From the NCBI GenBank assembly GCA_964501365.1, contig CAZCST010000020.1, positions 1 through 64,000 of the forward strand: a DNA stretch of 64,000 nucleotides, written 5' to 3'. Positions 35,471-44,348 of this stretch are shown one piece after another. The notes below the pieces were generated by a model. It saw only the letters and a list, made by a program, of their open reading frames with translations, was not told the DNA's origin and ran no database searches. Position numbers and translations under genes: made by a program. Each line of letters begins with the position of its first letter. Position 1 is the stretch's first letter. Source of the stretch: CAZAMB01 sp964501365 (GTDB taxonomy: Bacteria > Planctomycetota > Phycisphaerae > UBA1845).

Positions 35471-36573
35471 ACATACGCTCCCGTGTCGGGCTGAGATCGA
35501 GTGGGCTTGAGAAGCGAGGCCAGGACGCCGGCCAGCAGCACGCCGAGGACTACGGCCAACAGATAGAAGTTGAAGTGCGGCCCCAGCATTTCCTTCAGCC
35601 AACCGTGCGTTATCATCTTCACACCCACAATCATCAGCACCAAAGCGAGAGAGACCTTCAAGTACTGGAACTTGTCTATCATCCCCGCCAATGCGAAGTA
35701 CAGGCTGCGGAGGCCCAGGATGGCAAACACGTTGCTGGTGAATACGAGGAACGGGTCGGCGGTGATAGCGAAGATGGCTGGGATGGAGTCAACCGCGAAG
35801 ATCAAGTCCGTGAACTCCACCAGGATTAGCGCCAGGAGCAGCGGCGTGGCCAGCAAGGCGCCCGGCTTTGCTGACTCAACGACGCGGTCCGGCTCGATCT
35901 TGCCTCCCGGCAATGCCGGCTCGCGACCGGCCGCGGACCCAGCCCGCACGAAAAAGTGCTGGCCGTGGAAACGCTCCGAAATCGGGATCAAGCGTCGAGT
36001 CATCCGCACAACTACGTTTTTATTCGGGTCATTGTTTCCGGCCTTGAGAACGAGCATCTTGACGCCGGTGAGGATCAGGAATGCGCCAAACAGGTAGATG
36101 ATCCAGGTGAAACGCTGAATCAACTGAGCGCCGACGGCGATCATAGCCCCTCGCATCAGCAGAGCGCCGACGATGCCCCAGAACAGGACGCGGTGCTGGT
36201 ACATCGCGGGCACCGCGAAGAAGGAAAAAATCATGGCGATGACGAAGATGTTGTCCACCGCCAGCGACTTCTCGACGAGATAGCCGGTGATGTACTTCAC
36301 CGTGGCCGAGCCGCCGTCGTTGTAGACGGTGCCCACTCCGGGAATGTCCTGCGGGGCCGACATTAGGTCTGGTGTAAGTCCAAGGCCGAGCCAGTGGTTC
36401 TCGTAGCCGAAGTAGATGAACACCACGAATGCCAGCCCCAGCGCGATCCAAAATACGGACCAGCCCAGCGCTTCCTTCATCGTGACAACGTGAGCCTTGC
36501 GGTGAAATACACCAAGGTCCAGAGCCAGGAGCACCAGAACCAGGATCACGAAACCGGCATACATCCAGAACAT
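35467..36573 (-). CDS. TerC-family integral membrane protein
   Basis: A 368-residue membrane protein with about nine hydrophobic helices. Family hallmarks are the acidic membrane motifs LDLGVF near residue 20, EKSLAVDNIFV near 100 and EFTDLIFAVDSIPAIFAIT near 260, plus GLRSLYFAL. TerC/Alx proteins have been linked to manganese export and to tellurite or pH stress. The loop at about 185-235 is longer than in some relatives. It starts with ATG 36573. No clear yybP-ykoY riboswitch is visible upstream, since only 37 bases separate it from the next gene. Confidence 0.92.
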   Translation of the reverse strand: MFWMYAGFVILVLVLLALDLGVFHRKAHVVTMKEALGWSVFWIALGLAFVVFIYFGYENHWLGLGLTPDLMSAPQDIPGVGTVYNDGGSATVKYITGYLVEKSLAVDNIFVIAMIFSFFAVPAMYQHRVLFWGIVGALLMRGAMIAVGAQLIQRFTWIIYLFGAFLILTGVKMLVLKAGNNDPNKNVVVRMTRRLIPISERFHGQHFFVRAGSAAGREPALPGGKIEPDRVVESAKPGALLATPLLLALILVEFTDLIFAVDSIPAIFAITADPFLVFTSNVFAILGLRSLYFALAGMIDKFQYLKVSLALVLMIVGVKMITHGWLKEMLGPHFNFYLLAVVLGVLLAGVLASLLKPTRSQPDTGAYV

Positions 36574-36610
36574 TGATCACTCCGTTGCGTCAACAAGGTT
36601 CTCAGAGCGG

Positions 36611-37258
36611 CTAGTGGCGACGATCCCTTCGCTGCTGCATGCAGGCAAGGAACCGGCTCAGAGGCACTTCATGAAACGCGCGCACCTCGCGGGTCGTTCG
36701 CAACAATGTGACGATTTCCGCGAGGGGAAAGACCTCTTTGATCCCCGTTGCGATCCAAAGCTTTCCGAGCTCGGTCTGTGGTGAAAAGACAACGATGTAG
36801 TAGCGTCCGGCGGCGGGCAATTCCACCTGCCGATCGTCAAGAATCCAGGATGAAGTGCAGGAAAAGGGCTCGTCAAACACATCGGGTTCCATCACCTCAT
36901 CGGTGGAAAAGAGCAATCCGCCCAATCCCTGAGGCGGGTCAATCGGCCCAGAGAACGCGGGAAGCCCCGGCCCGAAAATCGCATAGGCAGGGCGAAAGTT
37001 TTCGAGCCGATCAATCTTCGGAACCCCAAGCGAGAGGTCCAGAACTTGGGGCTCTGCAACCTCAAATGCCAGCCAGACCTGCGGGGCGTCTTCTGTCACC
37101 TCGTGATAGACGACTCTCGATATCTGGATGTCATCCAGAAACATCGCATTCTCAGCGATAACCGCGCTGCCATCGCTGATAATGGGCTGATGTGCGAGAA
37201 CTACTGAACGCAACCCAGTGGCTACCAAAGCGATTCCAATCAAGAGACAGCGTTGCAT
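36611..37258 (-). CDS. secreted hypothetical protein
   Basis: A 215-residue exported protein with a signal peptide (MQRCLLIGIALVATGL, cleavage near LAH). The mature part is beta-rich: ISRVVYHEVTEDAPQVWLAFEV...PAAGRYYIVVFSPQTELGKLWIATGIKEVF. This style is typical of small surface domains predicted to be beta-sandwiches. I recognise no family. It is followed after 37 bases by terC and may share its transcript. Confidence 0.65.
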   Translation of the reverse strand: MQRCLLIGIALVATGLRSVVLAHQPIISDGSAVIAENAMFLDDIQISRVVYHEVTEDAPQVWLAFEVAEPQVLDLSLGVPKIDRLENFRPAYAIFGPGLPAFSGPIDPPQGLGGLLFSTDEVMEPDVFDEPFSCTSSWILDDRQVELPAAGRYYIVVFSPQTELGKLWIATGIKEVFPLAEIVTLLRTTREVRAFHEVPLSRFLACMQQRRDRRH

Positions 37259-37411
37259 GTTTCATTTCCTCCTCTTTGTCGTTCCGCTGCAAACACCCCA
37301 CGAGAAAGTTGTCCTGGGACCCTTGATACCAGTCATTCCTCCATTCACCCATTGAATTCTCTGAACGCTGGCACGCTTGGACCGGCCCCTCCGCGCAGAG
37401 CTTACGGAGTC

Positions 37412-38266
37412 CTAGAATTTAGGCTCTGGAGGAAACAGCGAATCTCGAATCCCCATGAGTTCTTCGCATGTGTCAATGTCACCTGAGACCGGAATCAGAA
37501 TGATCGGATTCAGCCCGGGATCACGCCGCTGGGGCGGATTGTTGGGCGTGTCCAGAATCGCGAGCGACGCCCCTATCACAAGCTGCTCCGAGTCGTCGAT
37601 GACGCTGCCACGCAGGCTACCATCGGAGTAGAGCGTCATTTCGTTTGCGAATATCTCGCGGCGAGCAATGTAGATTTCGCCACGAATGAAGCCAAATAAC
37701 ACGACCACCACCGTCACACCCGGCTTTCCGTCGTTGTCGTCGTCGCTGATCAAAGGGTCTTCGCGGTCCATGGAAAGGGGCACGTTGGGGTCGCCGTCGA
37801 TGCCGTTCAGCGTCGGAGTCGCAGGACGCCACAACTTCCACACCCCATCCTCTTCAAAGACGTCGACGACTGCACCCGGAGGCTGGATGGCCTGCGTCGC
37901 CGCATCCGAGAAGACCGTGTCGAAGGGTTGATTCGCAATATACTCGGCATGGCAAAAGCGGTCGTACGCGACAAGCTCTCCGTTTTCGATGATCAGGTCC
38001 GTAAAGCCATACGAAACGACAAACGTGGACAACGGGCCATTGGCCGTCTCGCCTTCGTAGGCGACGATGTCGTAGTGTGCATAATGTCCCGCCATCGCCG
38101 CCACCGCTTCTTCCTTGTTACCCGGCGCGACCCAGTTCGGATCGTTGGTGGGCGTGTCATACAGCGGGCTTTCCGGCCAGGGCAGCGGCGTCGAGCAACC
38201 ACAGAGAAGTAAACAACTTGTGGCTACCGCGACGAGCGTCACGATCGAATCGGACGACTTGAACAT
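37412..38266 (-). CDS. lipoprotein of unknown function
   Basis: A 284-residue protein. The lipobox LLLCGCS follows a hydrophobic stretch, so it should be lipid-anchored. ATG 38266 is chosen because AGGAAT lies just upstream. The mature part contains a DDDNDGKPGVTVVVVLFGF segment with an acidic calcium-loop look and a repeated beta pattern. The C-terminus ends DTCEELMGIRDSLFPPEPKF. No family is recognised. Confidence 0.7.
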   Translation of the reverse strand: MFKSSDSIVTLVAVATSCLLLCGCSTPLPWPESPLYDTPTNDPNWVAPGNKEEAVAAMAGHYAHYDIVAYEGETANGPLSTFVVSYGFTDLIIENGELVAYDRFCHAEYIANQPFDTVFSDAATQAIQPPGAVVDVFEEDGVWKLWRPATPTLNGIDGDPNVPLSMDREDPLISDDDNDGKPGVTVVVVLFGFIRGEIYIARREIFANEMTLYSDGSLRGSVIDDSEQLVIGASLAILDTPNNPPQRRDPGLNPIILIPVSGDIDTCEELMGIRDSLFPPEPKF

Positions 38267-38394
38267 TCGAGAATTCCTGCCTCGCGCCAGATTTTTCAAG
38301 AGTTGGGTTACCATAACTAGCTATTACCTTTTTGCCCTTCGTCGGTCGCGTACTAAAGGGACGGTGCACACCGGTTGACCGTTTGCTCGCCCCA

Positions 38395-39192
38395 TTATCG
38401 TCGGCGCACGGGGAGCTGCACTTCCAGCCACTTATCGCGTGAACGAACCTCCGGTCCATTGTAGAATAGAGCGCGCGGCTCGCCTGCCTCCTCCCATTCC
38501 GTCTGCTGTGACAACCATTCGCGTAGATCGGAAACGCCATTCTTGACCCGATTCAGCTTATAATCTCCCCGCATGCCGATGGCCACGACGGTCACGGGAG
38601 GAATATCTTCGATGAGAACACGCGCGTCTTTTGGATCGATGCCCACAGGAGCAAGGTCCGCACTGCGGTACAGGAACGACATAGTCCATGATTCGGGACC
38701 CTTGCTTGTTGAGGGCTCAAGCCGCGCATAGTTGAGTTCCACGGGAGATGTCATGGCGATATCCCGTCGCTTAATGTGGTTGAACAGCGGAAAGAACGCG
38801 AAGTTCATTCCCCAGTCGGGCGTCATTGTTCCGCTAATTTCGGCACGGCGAACAAGTGGGTAGCGCTTCAACTCAATCGCGCCGGGCGGCGTCGGCGGCG
38901 GATATCCCTCTGGCAACGGCGTTGGAATACGGCAATCTCCGCTGCGGAATTCGCCGTCCACGAACTCGGTGGGCGCCTGAGCTTCTCCTCCCACGCGTGT
39001 GACCGCTGGATCGTCTGGCTTCGGGGCCGATGGCAGCTCGGGCGAAACCACGGCGGCGGCATGTTGCCTGTCGGCGGTAGTCTCCGCCCGTGGCGCAGGT
39101 CGATGCAAACTACAACCGGCGGCGAAAATCCCGATAGCCCCAAGCGTGATAACCGCCATCAGCACAGCTCCAGATAAGACCGCTAATTTCAT
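38395..39192 (-). CDS. SOUL haem-binding domain lipoprotein
   Basis: A 265-residue protein with signal and lipobox (FAAGC). After a Pro-rich linker the SOUL domain runs from about residue 100: AIELKRYPLVRRAEI, FFPLFNHIKRRDIAMTSPVEL, WTMSFLYRS, VVAIGMRGDY. SOUL/HBP proteins bind haem or porphyrins. ATG 39192 gives a clean signal peptide; ATG 39222 is the alternative. SOUL-like genes occur in light-responsive sets of some Proteobacteria, which matters for the B12 sensor encoded 2.4 kb away on the other strand. Confidence 0.88.
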   Translation of the reverse strand: MKLAVLSGAVLMAVITLGAIGIFAAGCSLHRPAPRAETTADRQHAAAVVSPELPSAPKPDDPAVTRVGGEAQAPTEFVDGEFRSGDCRIPTPLPEGYPPPTPPGAIELKRYPLVRRAEISGTMTPDWGMNFAFFPLFNHIKRRDIAMTSPVELNYARLEPSTSKGPESWTMSFLYRSADLAPVGIDPKDARVLIEDIPPVTVVAIGMRGDYKLNRVKNGVSDLREWLSQQTEWEEAGEPRALFYNGPEVRSRDKWLEVQLPVRRR

Positions 39193-39371
39193 GTTTTGTC
39201 CAAGCCCTTTGTTGCGAGTCATCCTCAAGGTGTGTCCAACTTGAAGTCGTCAGCTCCGGTCAATCATGCGCAATACGCCGGCTCAATCGCAATTGGAGTT
39301 ATGTGCAACGGGTCCCGCTGGCACAAACCCGACGGGACCCATTCAGGCAGCGGTGCATCTCGCCATCCCCC

Positions 39372-39599
39372 TTACGCCCGCACCATCGCCGGAGTCATGG
39401 ACCAGCGTCGTTGGATGCCTTTCCACTGCATGGCCTGGAAGGCGCCCGCAAGACCCACCAGCGAATAGACTAGCCTGCTCATTCCCGAGGCATTGCCGAA
39501 CAACGCGGCCACCAGATCAAACTGGAACATTCCAACCAGCCCCCAGTTCAGGGCGCCAACGACAACCAGCACAGCAGCCGCTACATCAGTCGTTTTCAT
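39372..39599 (-). CDS. DUF378 small membrane protein
   Basis: A 75-residue protein with two membrane helices. The first helix reads VAAAVLVVVGALNWGLVGMF and the second is LVYSLVGLAGAFQAM, the standard DUF378 pattern with the NWGLVG motif. AAAGGAA lies 7 bases upstream of ATG. The molecular role is unknown; it sits with other stress-type genes. Confidence 0.9.
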   Translation of the reverse strand: MKTTDVAAAVLVVVGALNWGLVGMFQFDLVAALFGNASGMSRLVYSLVGLAGAFQAMQWKGIQRRWSMTPAMVRA

Positions 39600-39784
39600 T
39601 CGTAGTTCCTTTCTGTTGAAGTTCCTTGGTTTCCAATCATTCAGGTCACGCCACCATCACACTTGATTTCGCTGTTCGTGGGCAGTTGGATTCACGAAAA
39701 ATGCTGCGAACAACAGATTTTGACCGGCCCGACGGTTCGAAACATCGGATCAGGGGGCAAAGCCCACGTCACCTTCGCGGCGTC

Positions 39785-40339
39785 TTAATGACCACCACGG
39801 GACCTGAAGAATGAAAAATGGTGGGCCGCGTGAATCGAGTGAAAGCGGCGCCATGACCGGCTGCTCATTTTTCCCAGAATGCTGTGGTACCCCCAACTCG
39901 CGCCGGGCGAAGCGCACTTCTGCTCAAACGCTTCGCAGGCTACTTGTAGGCGATCAATCGCCTCGGGAACCGTGAGAGTCCCTGTGGGTGCGACGGAACT
40001 TGGAGCCCCCACCCCGCTCGGAAACCAACCCGTCGCCAGCATGATTCGCTTGACGATCCACCTCTGGAACCGTTTGAAGGGCGGAAGTTCGAGCCATCGG
40101 CGCGGTGGCGGTTCGAAGCCCGAACCGCGAACCGTGGCCTCGATACCGAGGGCCAGATGCTCGCAAGCTTCAGCCAGAGTCCAGTTCTTGCCTCGGCTGG
40201 CTCCCACGTCGGCCAGATTCTGAGCTCGTACCGGGATCCAATCCAGCGCCCCGGGGCGTGACCGCAGTTCGCAACGCGTGCCGACGCGCGGGGGCATGCT
40301 CAAGAGGCATTGTCGACTCGGTTTGGTGAATACCGGCAT
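39785..40339 (-). CDS. DUF1569 (DinB-like) family protein
   Basis: A 184-residue protein. The four-helix DinB-like core is visible: WTLAEACEHLALGIEATV, then LTVPEAIDRLQVACEAFEQ and LGKMSSRSWRRFHSIHAAHHFSFF, with His residues suited to metal binding (EHLA and HAAHH). ATG 40339 is chosen because the family similarity begins soon after; a GTG at 40429 is also possible. It is divergent from the ECF sigma gene, with about 370 bases between starts that could hold shared control sites. Confidence 0.8.
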   Translation of the reverse strand: MPVFTKPSRQCLLSMPPRVGTRCELRSRPGALDWIPVRAQNLADVGASRGKNWTLAEACEHLALGIEATVRGSGFEPPPRRWLELPPFKRFQRWIVKRIMLATGWFPSGVGAPSSVAPTGTLTVPEAIDRLQVACEAFEQKCASPGASWGYHSILGKMSSRSWRRFHSIHAAHHFSFFRSRGGH

Positions 40340-40705
40340 TGTCGTGACCGTTTCGCTGCGGTCCTCAATCGTATGTTTCCTATGTAAGGCTATTCGCCTG
40401 GGCGGGCTGGGCGGATTCATGCGCAGCACGCCAAGACGTCAAAACCCTTGCCTCGACTGCAAGCCCGGGCAGCGCTCGCTTACGAGACAGGTCATGAATC
40501 CGGTGGCCCGTGGAAAGCGAATTCTCCGAGGCACAGACCGCTCATAGCGAGAATCTCGCGAATGAGAGGGATCGAGGTGTTGCGGGCATGAACAAGATCG
40601 TCCATGTTATCTAGTCAAGATGCTTACTGATGCTTCAAATCAGCGATGTTTCGCCAAGGACGGTCTCAAACCGCCGTCGCAGCAGCGCAGAAGGGGAAGC
40701 GCAGG

Positions 40706-41266
40706 GTGAGTGAGTCACTACTTCAGCGGGTGGCAGCCGGCGACACGACGGCCGTCGCTAAATGCGTGGACCAGTTCGGAGGTCTGGTGTGGTCGCTCGC
40801 TCGCCGCCTGGTTCGCGCTTCTGAAGCCGAAGATGCGGTTCAGGAGGTCTTCATCGAGCTCTGGAAAAAGGCCGCCGCATTCGACCCGGCGATTGCTTCA
40901 GAAACAACTTTCGTGGCCATGGTGGCCAGGCGCCGCCTGATCGATCGCAGCCGCCGGGATCGCCGACGACATGAAGGCGAGGCAGCGCCCATCGACGACC
41001 TGCCGATCGCCGCCGTGGAAGTTCCGAATCCCCTGGAATTGCGGGACGAAGCTGCTCGCGCTGCAAGGATTCTCGAACAGCTCAAGCCTGAACAACGAAT
41101 GGTGTTGAAACTCGCGGTGTGCCAAGGTTGGCCCCACCAGCTGATTGCTGACCGGCTCGGTCTTCCTCTGGGCACAGTCAAGACGCACGTCCGCCGCGGG
41201 CTGGCGAGGATTCGCGAGGAACTGGGCGCAGAGAGCTGTGCCGGCGGCAAGGAGGCGACAGCATGA
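40706..41266 (+). CDS. ECF-type RNA polymerase sigma factor
   Basis: A 186-residue sigma factor if GTG 40706 is used, which has AAGGGGAA upstream; an ATG at 40646 is possible but lacks a ribosome binding site. Sigma2 is at about 15-85 (SEAEDAVQEVFIELWKKAAAFD, FVAMVARRRLIDRSRRDRRR), and sigma4 at about 115-175 (LKPEQRMVLKLAVCQGWPHQLIADRLGLPLGTVKTHVRRGLARIREEL). It directs RNA polymerase to a small regulon. Its stop overlaps the ATG of the next gene (ATGA), so it forms an operon with an anti-sigma-like protein and a B12-binding protein. Confidence 0.93.
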   Translation: MSESLLQRVAAGDTTAVAKCVDQFGGLVWSLARRLVRASEAEDAVQEVFIELWKKAAAFDPAIASETTFVAMVARRRLIDRSRRDRRRHEGEAAPIDDLPIAAVEVPNPLELRDEAARAARILEQLKPEQRMVLKLAVCQGWPHQLIADRLGLPLGTVKTHVRRGLARIREELGAESCAGGKEATA

Positions 41267-41544
41267 ATCGCTTTGTCGAGGGACGCGTGCTGGAGCTGCT
41301 TGCCGACAGTGTAACGGAAGGGCTTTGTCCGGCTGATGCCACAGAACTGTTGGAGTCGTTTCCGAATGGCTGCGGCAAATCCCTGGAATTCGAACGAGCG
41401 GCGGCCGCGATTGACCTCGCGCTCGCACCGCCTGTTACTGAACCGCTGCCTCGCGCCTTGCGGGACCGGGTTCTGATCGGGGCAGGCCGGTACATGGAAT
41501 CCGTTGACCATCGCTTTGCGGCAATCCGGAAGGCGTTGATATGA
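41263..41544 (+). CDS. small anti-sigma-like protein
   Basis: A 93-residue soluble protein. The layout of a short helical N-terminus (VLELLADSVTEGLCPADATELLE), then FERAAAAIDLALAPP and PLPRALRDRVL, resembles the cytoplasmic domain of planctomycete anti-sigma factors encoded next to ECF genes. It lacks the membrane helix and sensor domain seen in longer ones, and no HxxxCxxC zinc motif is visible. Coupled to the sigma gene by ATGA. It may bind the sigma factor directly, with the downstream B12 protein supplying the sensing part; both are inferences. Confidence 0.6.
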   Translation: MNRFVEGRVLELLADSVTEGLCPADATELLESFPNGCGKSLEFERAAAAIDLALAPPVTEPLPRALRDRVLIGAGRYMESVDHRFAAIRKALI

Positions 41545-41608
41545 AAGTATCCGGTTGCTGTTGGATGGCACGACCGACCAAGTTTGTTAGCCGGGAGTTT
41601 GAAGAGCC

Positions 41609-42679
41609 ATGAACGCGGAAGCAAAACAAGCCAGCCTGATCATCGACTCAACCGCCAAGGCAATCGCCAATTGGGCCGTGGAACAGCACGCCTTAATGGC
41701 GCCGCACCTGCCGGATCGGTACGGCCCGAACTGGCGCGCCGATTGGATCGGCTACGCACTTTCGCAGGTGCACTTGCTGGCGCAGGCGGTGGTCGTCCGA
41801 AGCAGCGCCCTGTTTGCGCACTCCATACGCTGGCACTTTGAGTCGTTCAAGGCACGGGGTGTTGACCCAACGGATTTGTTGCAGAATCTGGGCTGCCTCA
41901 AGGACGTAGTGGCCGCAGAACTTCCTCCGCCGATCGCTCGAGGGACCGTTGAGTTCATCGCGGACGCCATCAAATCCCTGGATAGCCGCATGGGCGATGT
42001 CGAGACCGAAGCGGCCGCGGCTCCAGCGATGCGGACGCCGGTCCTCAAGTATCTTGAGGCGATTCTGGAGGGCAATCGGGCAGCGGCCGAGTCGATCATC
42101 GTTGCCGCACACCAATCTGGCGTTTCGGTCGCAGACATCTATGAGAAGATCCTTGCACCGGCGCAACAGCGCCTGGGGTGGATGTGGCATCACGGCGAGA
42201 TCAGCGTTGCTGACGAACACTTCGGCAGCGCGACCACCCAGTCAGTGATGAGCCAGCTTCGCCTGCACTTTCAGCGGCTGCCCAGCAAAGGGCGAAGCGT
42301 CGTCGCAACATCGACACCTGGCGATCTGCACGAAATTGGCTTGCGCATGGTGGCCGACCTTTTCGAGATCGATGGCTGGCACGTGACCTTCCTGGGGGCG
42401 AACACCCCGATTGCCGATGTGGTGGAACTTCTCGAGCGCCGGAAGTTCGACTTGCTGGCGCTTTCTATTAGTACGGCGCTGACCCTTCGCGATGCCGGCG
42501 AATTGATCGAGGTGATTCGAGGGACGAGCGCGACTGCGTCGACGAAGGTGCTGATCGGCGGTCCGCCGTTCAGGTTGGTTCACGAGATTTGGCGCGAGCT
42601 GGGCGCGGATGGATGCGCCCTGTCCGCAATGGAGGCTGTCACCGCGGGCAACAGACTCGTAGGGGGATCCAACGGATAA
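41609..42679 (+). CDS. stand-alone B12-binding protein with CarH-type light-sensing motifs
   Basis: A 356-residue soluble protein. Residues about 1-135 form a helical domain that recalls RsbR/RsbRD-type regulators (weak). Residues about 145-215 form a B12-binding helical bundle with W193-x9-E203-H204, the signature of adenosylcobalamin photoreceptors of the CarH/LitR group. Residues about 228-350 form the Rossmann domain with D239-x-H241-x-x-G244; H241 would be the lower cobalt ligand. CarH and LitR normally carry an N-terminal MerR DNA-binding domain; this one does not. It is third in an operon with an ECF sigma and an anti-sigma-like gene. I infer light- or B12-dependent control of that sigma factor. 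Confidence 0.87.
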   Translation: MNAEAKQASLIIDSTAKAIANWAVEQHALMAPHLPDRYGPNWRADWIGYALSQVHLLAQAVVVRSSALFAHSIRWHFESFKARGVDPTDLLQNLGCLKDVVAAELPPPIARGTVEFIADAIKSLDSRMGDVETEAAAAPAMRTPVLKYLEAILEGNRAAAESIIVAAHQSGVSVADIYEKILAPAQQRLGWMWHHGEISVADEHFGSATTQSVMSQLRLHFQRLPSKGRSVVATSTPGDLHEIGLRMVADLFEIDGWHVTFLGANTPIADVVELLERRKFDLLALSISTALTLRDAGELIEVIRGTSATASTKVLIGGPPFRLVHEIWRELGADGCALSAMEAVTAGNRLVGGSNG

Positions 42680-42964
42680 GCTGCCGCGGTTTTGGATTCT
42701 GGAACGCCTTGCACCCGGTGTGATGATGAACCTGTGTCCCAACCCGCTTCGCGACGGGGCTCTCCCCTTTTGGGCCGCTTTGAAGCTGCCGTGCCCGTCA
42801 CGTCAACTGACCACCCTCGAAAATTCCGCCAACATTTTTTGAATCCAATCAGCTGACCCCAGCGAATTGCCTTGCAGAAACCAAAGCTGGTCGGCGTCGG
42901 GTCGGCGTGGACCCTGTGGACGCCTAACTCTTGGGAAAGCTCAGGACGGAGGAGGAGCAAGCTG

Positions 42965-43603
42965 ATGATTCTTACGGAAGAACGGAAAGCCTCAACGGAA
43001 TCGGGAAGGCCTCTCAACCTTGAGCCGGTGTCAACGATCGACATGCTGGCCGCTGAACGGGCGGTCCGGGACCTCTTGAGGGCTCTGGGGCAGGACGTCT
43101 CGGAACCGGGTCTGTGCGATACGCCACGACGGGTCGCCAAGATGTACAGCGAACTTTTCGCAGGCCTAAGCGACGATCCGGCGAGACACTTGAGCCGGAC
43201 GTTCCCGGAGCATTGCGATGAGATCGTATTGCTACGCGACATCGATTTTGCCTCCATTTGCGAGCACCACTTGTTGCCGTTTATTGGCCGAGCACACGTT
43301 GCGTACCTGCCTTCGGATAGTGTCGTAGGCCTTTCCAAACTTGCCCGAACCGTGGATGCGTACGCACGTCGGCCTCAAGTGCAAGAGAGACTTACGGCAC
43401 AAGTCGCCGACGCGTTGATGACCCATCTCCGTGCACGCGGAGCGCTGGTGGTCGTCGAGGCGGAGCACTTCTGCATGAAGATTCGCGGCGCGAACAAGCC
43501 CAACAGCGTCATGGTTACGTCGGCGGTCCGCGGACATTTCAAGACCGATGCGGCGGCGCGTGCCGAGGCGATGGCACTTATTGCCAAGCGGAACAGTTGT
43601 TGA
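42965..43603 (+). CDS. folE: GTP cyclohydrolase I
   Basis: A 212-residue enzyme that converts GTP to 7,8-dihydroneopterin triphosphate, the first step of folate and pterin synthesis. Zinc ligands are visible: C99 and H102 in ICEHHLLPF, and C170 in HFCMKIRG. Other family landmarks are DTPRRVAKMY, LSKLARTVDAYARRPQVQERLTAQ and TSAVRGHFKTD. ATG 42965 follows a GGAGGAGGAG stretch. It lies 285 bases downstream of the B12-sensor gene on the same strand. folE occurs in light-induced gene sets of some bacteria, which makes control by that sensor plausible. Confidence 0.95.
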   Translation: MILTEERKASTESGRPLNLEPVSTIDMLAAERAVRDLLRALGQDVSEPGLCDTPRRVAKMYSELFAGLSDDPARHLSRTFPEHCDEIVLLRDIDFASICEHHLLPFIGRAHVAYLPSDSVVGLSKLARTVDAYARRPQVQERLTAQVADALMTHLRARGALVVVEAEHFCMKIRGANKPNSVMVTSAVRGHFKTDAAARAEAMALIAKRNSC

Positions 43604-43637
43604 ACGAGTCAAGCACACTGAAAGGAGAATTGGAGTC

Positions 43638-44312
43638 ATGAGGATCGGACTTACCCTGTGCACGGCGTTGGCCGTCGCGCCAATCGTCGGCTGTTTTCAA
43701 ATGCAAGAGCCTCCTCCCCAGACGGCAAAGATTCGGGTGGTCCACGCCAGCCCGGATGCGCCGGCAGTAGACATCTGCGCCAATGGCACGGCCGCATTCA
43801 GCGATGTCGCATTCCCCAGTGCTACGGACTACGCAACCGTCGAAGAGGGGACCTACCAGATTCGCGTCGTTGCGGCGGGAAGCGGTTGCGGTGGTGGCGG
43901 CGTCATTAACGCCGCACTCCCGTTGCCGGCGGATACTGAGACCACAGTCGTCGCAGTAAACACGTTGGATTCCATCGAACCCCTCGTCCTCGAAGACGAT
44001 AACTCCGCGCCGTCGGCAGGGAAGGCCAAGGTGCGGTTTGTTCATGCCTCACCCGACGCGCCAACCGTCGACATCACACTGACGGATGGTACTACGCTTT
44101 TCGACAACGTGGCCTTTAAGGAGGTCGGCAACTACATCGAAGCGCCGGCGGGGACCCTCGATCTGCAAGTACGCGATGAGACCGGAACGGCCATAGTGCT
44201 CACGCTTGCGGACGTGACGCTTGAAGACGGAATGGTCTACACGGTTTATGCGATCGGATTACTTAACGGAACACCTGCGCTGGACGCGCTGATCACAGTG
44301 GATAACGAGTAG
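43638..44312 (+). CDS. DUF4397 lipoprotein
   Basis: A 224-residue lipoprotein with a short signal peptide and lipobox (APIVGC). Two tandem halves of the DUF4397 beta domain start KIRVVHASPDAPAVDI and KVRFVHASPDAPTVDI; the shared motif VxHASPDAPxVDI is diagnostic. Predicted to sit at the outer envelope; function unknown. AAAGGAG precedes ATG 43638. The spacing to folE (34 bases) and to the fasciclin gene (36 bases) suggests one transcript. Confidence 0.9.
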   Translation: MRIGLTLCTALAVAPIVGCFQMQEPPPQTAKIRVVHASPDAPAVDICANGTAAFSDVAFPSATDYATVEEGTYQIRVVAAGSGCGGGGVINAALPLPADTETTVVAVNTLDSIEPLVLEDDNSAPSAGKAKVRFVHASPDAPTVDITLTDGTTLFDNVAFKEVGNYIEAPAGTLDLQVRDETGTAIVLTLADVTLEDGMVYTVYAIGLLNGTPALDALITVDNE

Positions 44313-44348
44313 TAGATTGGGAACTTTTTTGGAAAGGGTTTGATTGTA

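Noticed and set aside
42580..43338. A 252-codon minus-strand frame across the folE start
   Set aside because: It is antisense to folE and to the end of the B12-protein gene and has no recognisable features.
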